From Zerene cesonia (taxonomy: Eukaryota; Arthropoda; Insecta; Lepidoptera; Pieridae), in contig NC_052115.1 in NCBI RefSeq assembly GCF_012273895.1, positions 8,115,183-8,179,182 on the forward strand: a stretch of DNA of 64,000 bases, in the 5' to 3' direction. This document shows positions 58,901 through 64,000 of the stretch, piece after piece (position 1 is the stretch's first letter; every line of letters begins with the position of its first letter). Below the pieces are notes generated by a model. That model saw nothing but the letters and a program-made list of their open reading frames with translations, searched no databases and was not told where the DNA came from. A program made the position numbers and the translations under genes.

Positions 58901-61900
58901 GTAGAGTACCTCAATCTATAAAACTACTCCGAATGTAACACGTGCGAAGCCGCGGGCAGAAGCTAGCACCTGAATGATATATGAGTAGGCGTTAAAAGCC
59001 GGTGTTACGCTCCAGTCTGAGCTTATTGCCGGCAGTCTTAATATTTTTTAAGATATTAAATTGATAGTGTGAGTATTAAAAGAGCTATACGTATAACGTC
59101 AGGTTTTATTTTTTTTTATTGCTGAAAATGTGCGAATGAAAAAAAACCTTTCTCATATGTTTATGCATAAGCAAACATTCAAATCTCATTACCACCTTTA
59201 ACGATTTTCTAACAAAAGTTATAAGGGCTAACAAATTACGCCATCGACCTTTTATCCTACGAAAGCTATGACCTTTCTAGATTTTACGTTTGTCAGACAG
59301 TCGCCTCATAAAAAGTGTTGGCCTAGGCCCAAATATAACTGTAATAAGGTCGATGCATTCGCCGAAATCCATAATTTTTTGAAGCATGCGTGAATGGATA
59401 AATTTTATGTTAATATTCTCGTTTGTCTTAATTTTTAACCGACTTCAAAAAAAAAGTAGGTTAGTATTAATTCGGTTGTATTTTTTTTTGGTTTTGTTGA
59501 CCTTCAGTGCTGTCGGCTGAGTGAACCGATTATGTTGATTTTTTTTCTTTGGAAAGATGATGCGTTCGGTTTAGTCCCATTTAAATTTGGTCTAGTTCTG
59601 ACAATTTAAAGTCTGTTTAGTTTTATTGCTAATAAAAAAATTCTTTATTTGAGAGTAACAAGGGCCCAATAGCAACCGGTTTCACGTACTTTTGTAACTT
59701 TTTATCATTGCAGTAAAGGAAACTTTGTTTATTTTAAATATAACTCTCGTCTTTAAATCTTGAACTCGACTAAATGTTTAGTAAGTAAGGGTTATTAACA
59801 AACATTTGTTTCTTTGTCATTTAAAAGTAAGATATTGTGATTAGTTACATGTGCAACATTATAGAAACGGATCAAAAATTGCGGCATTAAAATAATCCGG
59901 AATACGCCCTGCGTCCCAAATTTCATTCAATTTAGTGCCAGTACAGGCTTCAAACATTTTTGTGACAAGCAATCAATAAAGGCGCCTTTAATAATAATTG
60001 ACACAGATCTGTTTTGTATTTGATTGAATCATTTATAGGAAAAAGGTAAAGAATGCGAAGAATCTAAACTAGAGAATTGTTTCTTACGCTGAGTCAGTTT
60101 GTCTACTCAGCGTTTAAACTATTTAAATCTCTGTATGTAAATAAAATTCTCGTCTCGTGTTAGTATCCATACTCCTCCGTAACGGCTGGACCAATTCTCA
60201 CGAAATGTTGTGTGCGTATTATTGAGACAAATATTTGAGAAAAAAAATCACGAGTTTGAAAAAAAGTTCCAATATATTTTTCACCAGCCTTTAGCTGATA
60301 TTTATTTTTGCGTGCATAGCCTTAACACTGAAATAAGTAATATCTCAGTTCAACCTTTACAATCACTAGTTAGAGCTAGTCAGTAGTTAATTTTTAACCT
60401 ATAAACGCCCCCACGTCAGTGATAGTAGGTACATTAACATGATAATATGACAATATCGACTGTAAAGGATGTATTATATGTTTAATTGCGTATAGTGACA
60501 TGTTATCTATGTAGCTAACTGACGAATTTGTTGACTATTTGTGTGTTTGTGTTTGAGGTTGAATCATACCCACTCCATATGATTTTTTGCTCTTGAGGTG
60601 ATTACTGATTAGAGTGGGATTTTATAGCATTAAGTGTTTAAATATTGAATTATCTGTGCGTGTCATGTTTGTTTTCTGATTCTGTGGTTAGGTAATGTAC
60701 GATTTATATCTTTTTCTATTTTATTCTTATCAGAAAATCGTGTACTGTGAAAGCAGTATAATGATAGAAGAGCAGAGATGATTAGTAATTGTTATGGATT
60801 GTTCGTTTGTTCTTTTTAGTGGTTTCATTCGAGATTAAAATTTACACGTCAGTCGTATTTTAACTTTTTTAGTTTGTCAGGTTTTCGTTATATTTCATAG
60901 CGTATAAACAATTATAATAGTACTATGTAAACGCTTAATCGGTTTTGGATTTGATTTTTGCGAAGAGATTAATTAGGCCATGATTAGTATCATACAAGCT
61001 TTAATACAAATATGTTGAACATCGAATGAAATAATACTACAGTGAGCAATAGGAGCGATGTTGCATCTATCGATTTTCTTGTACGTAAGGAGGCGATAAT
61101 TATAGACGAGAAACGTAACTGAACTGTGAGTGATTGATAATAATTGTTTTTTTCTCGCTTTTCCCCCTCTTTGGCTTATTGCTGAGAGTATCACTATCGT
61201 TTGAAATTAGTTAAAAGGAAATTTTCGTTCGAACTTATTTCGATTTGATGATGTATCCAGCCCATTTGGAAATCCTTGGGAGTCTCATCATCATTATCAT
61301 CTGTAAATATTTTGACCAGTTAAATATAATATTTGAATTGATTCCCCACTGGAGCTAGCGGGAGGGTATAATTTTCCCATAGTTATATTTGTCTGGAGGT
61401 CCGTATCCTTCTTCCTCTCAGCTCATTTCTATATTCCCGTAGTCAATTCTTTACCCATCCTTTACCCCTTAAAAGCAGGCAACGCATTTGCACTCTTCTA
61501 ATGGCGAATCCATCAGGCGAACCATCAGCTCAGTTGCCTACCATGACATTAAAAAATCTCTACACATTTGCAACCTTTTATACTGCTGTGCTATAAATGT
61601 TTCTTAAAAAACAGTTTTAATCGAGTCTGTTGTTCTGGAGAAAAATTGTTACAAGGACGTTTTTTATTATCCGTTTCGCTACACAAAAGTGTCCGATGTC
61701 TAGTCTGTGGAAGTTATTAATTTAAAAGAAATGATCGATTACCGCCTTCTGAAGTTTACAGTTATTTAAAAAACATATACCTGTAGAAACAGATAATAAT
61801 AATAAATTATTTCGTTTACAGGCAGGTTTATTCGTAGCATTGAAGCTGGTTGCGCTGGCGCAGGCCGGCAAGGACATAAACATGAGCAATATACACTCTG

Positions 61901-64000
61901 AGACGCCGCCACCTAAAGTTGTAAGTAATATTTTTGTGCTTTTGATAATTTTTAAATCTTAATTTATTTATGTTTTATGTCCAAATGGTTTGACCCCAAA
62001 AAAAAAGTAGCCTGTTTCGCAAGGGAGTGAATGCATGCTAATAATGTTATGTAATTAAATACTATACTCGCAAATAACAATAAAATATAATTTACTTAAT
62101 TTTGTAACTTTGGTCTTGGCATTTATCATTCAAGACCTCTGCTAATGTTGAACGAAGTAATACTTTATTCAAGACCCTTCTTCATTTTGGGTATCCTAAT
62201 AATAGTTAATAATAATATGTATAATCTATTTTCGATGTTTTCTGGTATTCGACCTCGATCGATTTTAAAATTCTTCTTGTACAAGAAAGCCATATATTTA
62301 CCGTGTAACAAGCTATTTATTGTTTCGACCCGGGCTGATCCGGGGTGAGAGGACAGTGACTCACGCCAGTTGCCTACCCCAGGGTGAGCTGCCGAAAGTG
62401 CCGCCGGCGAGCGCGAGCCCGATGCCCGCGCTCGCGCCGCTCAGCGACTGGAGCGTGAAGCCGGCAGAGAGGGAGAAGTACAGCCAGCTGTTTGACTCGC
62501 TGCAACCGACCAATGGACTGATTCCCGGGAATAAGGTGGGTATTTTAAGACTCTGCTAGCTCTAAACGGTAGTTAAATATAGTTCTGTCTGATGATAAGA
62601 ATAGGAAATCAGGGTTGGGACATCTGTTTGATTTGCTGCAGTTCAGCTGATGAATGATTCCCTGGAATAAGGTCGGTTTTGTAACCGTTCAGGATAGGGT
62701 CTAACGCTAAACAGTAGTCCAATCCAGCTCTTTTGGTATTTAGAATTGGAGACCAGCGGAGCAGAAATGTATTGAGTCCGAGAGATTCGTTTGGTGTTGC
62801 CACCGAATCTACACTTGGTCTACAGACAACAAACAAGAAACGCGACGAAACCAGAGTATTAAGTGATATTAGAGGTCCTAGGCGTGGTCGGGCACCTGTT
62901 AGTTAGGTTTTTTTGATGACAGAGCAAGCAAAAGAGCACATGGGCCACCTGATGTTAGGTGGTCAACTCCGCCCATAAACATTTGTAACACTAGAGGTGT
63001 CACAGTTGCTATGCCGGCCTTTGTAAGTGACTACTCACCTTAAGTATACGCCATTTTCATTTAGCCAGATGATCTATTCACTTGGATAGATCAACTGAGT
63101 AATATCAGATTTGTGACCACTAGTTGTTAGCGAAATTTGTTTATTTCTGATCAACCTATAATAAGTTAAATATAGAGTTCCATGAACTTCGAGTCAGTTT
63201 ATTGTTTCATGTGATTAATGCAAATCGATGTATGTACATAGGTGAAAGGAGTATTAATGGAGTCAAAGCTCCCGTTGGAGACACTCGGCAAGATCTGGGA
63301 CCTCGCCGACCAGGATAAGGATGGCATGCTCGATAGGCACGAATTTATTGTGGTATGTGGCCATTTTTGTTGATATGTGGTCGTTCTATTTTTAAATAAA
63401 TTGCTTGCTAATAATATTATATGTCTACCATTATATAATATATATAATGGTAGACATATTTTATATTTGTATTTATAGACAATGAAGCCTGTATTTGTTA
63501 GTTTTGTATTACAGGCTTTTTGTTTTAAAAATATCTTTGATTGTCTCTAATAATTGTAAAAATATGTTCCTTGTTTCTAAAAAGAAAAATGTAAAAAATA
63601 TTTAAAGATGTTGAATGTTTCTGAAGTTTTACCCGATGACGTTGGTAAATAGTGTATGAAATATAATGTGATATTATGATATTAATGGGAATTATGTACC
63701 AATGTAATTACTGTGTCCTCTATTACTATTCAATTTTTCTATTGAAATTAAAATCTCTATATTTGACTTCTTCTAACCCGCTTATAATCCAACCAAGAGT
63801 GGCTGCTGAGATATATATGAAAATCAGCTTTCAATTAATATAATCCCCCTTCACCTTCGCTCCGTGCAGGCGATGCACCTGGTGTACAAGGCGCTGGAGA
63901 AGCACGCGGTGCCGACGAGCCTGCCGCCGGAGCTGCGCGCGCGGCCCCCCCGCCCGCCGTCGCGGCCCCCGTCGCGGCCCCCCTCGCGCCCCCCCTCGCC
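55966..64000 (+). CDS. Eps-15: EPS15 / EPS15L1-like endocytic adaptor (5' part)
   Basis: Clathrin-coat adaptor; EH domains bind NPF motifs of endocytic partners. Seven exons are visible: 55966-55992, 56394-56438, 58140-58274, 61822-61920, 62383-62535, 63242-63352 and 63870 onward, all in phase 0; about 234 residues before the window ends. EH1 covers residues 15-102 (IYEAYYHQVDPNGTGAIQ, SKIWDLSDPTGKGYLDK, LFVALKLVALAQ). EH2 starts near residue 120 (SDWSVKPAEREKYSQLFDSL) with a calcium-loop sequence DQDKDGMLDRHEF and AMHLVYKALEK. Exon 7 then enters a Pro/Arg/Ser repeat (RPPS units) that runs off the edge. The DPF-rich C-terminal part must lie outside. Start MAALPSPTQ fits the family, which usually begins close to EH1. 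Intron 3 is 3.5 kb. Confidence 0.93.
56823..57013 (-). mobile_element. Helitron-like element, main subfamily
   Basis: CTAGCTGCGCCCCGCGGTTT to ATAATATTAGTAGGA, a complete inverted copy in EPS15-like intron 2. Confidence 0.8.
57818..57998. repeat. Degraded fold-back repeat, family F1
   Basis: TTAGTCTCCCCATGACCATGG and GTGTTTGAACATTGTGTTAAAT recall the F1 centre; arms decayed. Confidence 0.4.
58800..58966 (+). mobile_element. Helitron-like element, third type
   Basis: ACGCAACGAATTTTGATGGGG internally and GTGCGAAGCCGCGGGCAGAAG-CTAG at the end; 5' boundary unclear. EPS15-like intron 3. Confidence 0.55.
59435..59600. repeat. Retroelement-tail-like sequence
   Basis: ACCGACTTCAAAAAAAAAGTAGG and GTGAACCGATTATGTTGAT are phrases shared with 39170-39240 (GATGAACCGATTTTGATGAT); probably degraded non-LTR or other repeat ends. 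EPS15-like intron 3. Confidence 0.4.
61390..61556 (-). repeat. Inverted copy of the 23490-23765 repeat
   Basis: AATCCATCAGGCGAACCATC, GCTCAGTTGCCTACCATGAC; EPS15-like intron 3. Confidence 0.55.
62910..63055. repeat. Short dispersed repeat
   Basis: ATGGGCCACCTGATGTTAGG, TGGTCAACTCCGCCCATAAAC and GCCGGCCTTTGTAAGTG-type text; a pattern common in lepidopteran introns. EPS15-like intron 5. Confidence 0.45.
63419..63459. repeat. Perfect 17-bp hairpin
   Basis: ATATGTCTACCATTATA and its exact complement around TAATATA, 66 bases into EPS15-like intron 6. Confidence 0.75.

Overview
The window is nuclear DNA of an insect, almost certainly a lepidopteran (butterfly or moth). It is AT-rich. Its protein-coding genes are split by canonical GT-AG introns. 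It is filled with short repeats of types common in lepidopteran genomes: non-autonomous Helitron-like elements that begin A|TCCTACTAATATTAT and end CTAG|T, a tRNA-derived SINE, a 'GGTGGTTCGCCTGATGG' repeat and fold-back elements. Two 1000-N gaps (9129-10128, 48294-49293) and one 10-N gap (51160-51169) interrupt it. The species cannot be named from what is visible. All exon coordinates were assembled by hand from splice sites, reading phase and family conservation.

Layout. (1) 1-18455, minus strand: three tandem genes for mitochondrial-type 3-ketoacyl-CoA thiolase (ACAA2 / Drosophila yip2 family). Copy A (15-2700) lacks its last exon at the window edge. Copy B (5085-10513) encodes 400 aa and copy C (12047-18455) 396 aa. 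They share the same intron positions and phases. Copies B and C keep the family motifs; copy A keeps the catalytic Cys and His but is strongly altered elsewhere. (2) 19626-25764, plus: KRI1, a nucleolar ribosome-biogenesis factor, in 11 exons, with a tRNA-like Pol III unit in intron 5. (3) 27067-29135, plus: ribosomal protein S9. (4) 31256-34109, minus: pyroglutamyl-peptidase I, divergent from (5) 35173-38527, plus: DNAJC2 (zuotin/MPP11), a ribosome-associated J protein. (6) 38528-44466: a gene-free, repeat-rich stretch. (7) 44467-45756, minus: an intronless CCDC50-like coiled-coil protein. (8) 47314-53156, minus, and 54362-55461, plus: two head-to-head delta/epsilon-type glutathione S-transferases. 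The first has one exon region lost in an assembly gap. (9) 55966-64000, plus: the first seven exons of an EPS15/EPS15L1 endocytic adaptor with two EH domains, running off the window.

Functionally this is ordinary eukaryotic gene order rather than an operon. Ribosome production and nascent-chain handling (KRI1, RpS9, DNAJC2) sit next to fatty-acid oxidation (thiolases), peptide turnover (pyroglutamyl peptidase), detoxification (GSTs) and endocytosis (EPS15, CCDC50-like). The points most worth following are the divergent thiolase copy A, the divergent GST pair with an unusual second member, the intronic tRNA-like gene without U33, the fold-back element family with 52-bp perfect arms, and a Helitron ending four bases past the pyroglutamyl-peptidase stop codon.
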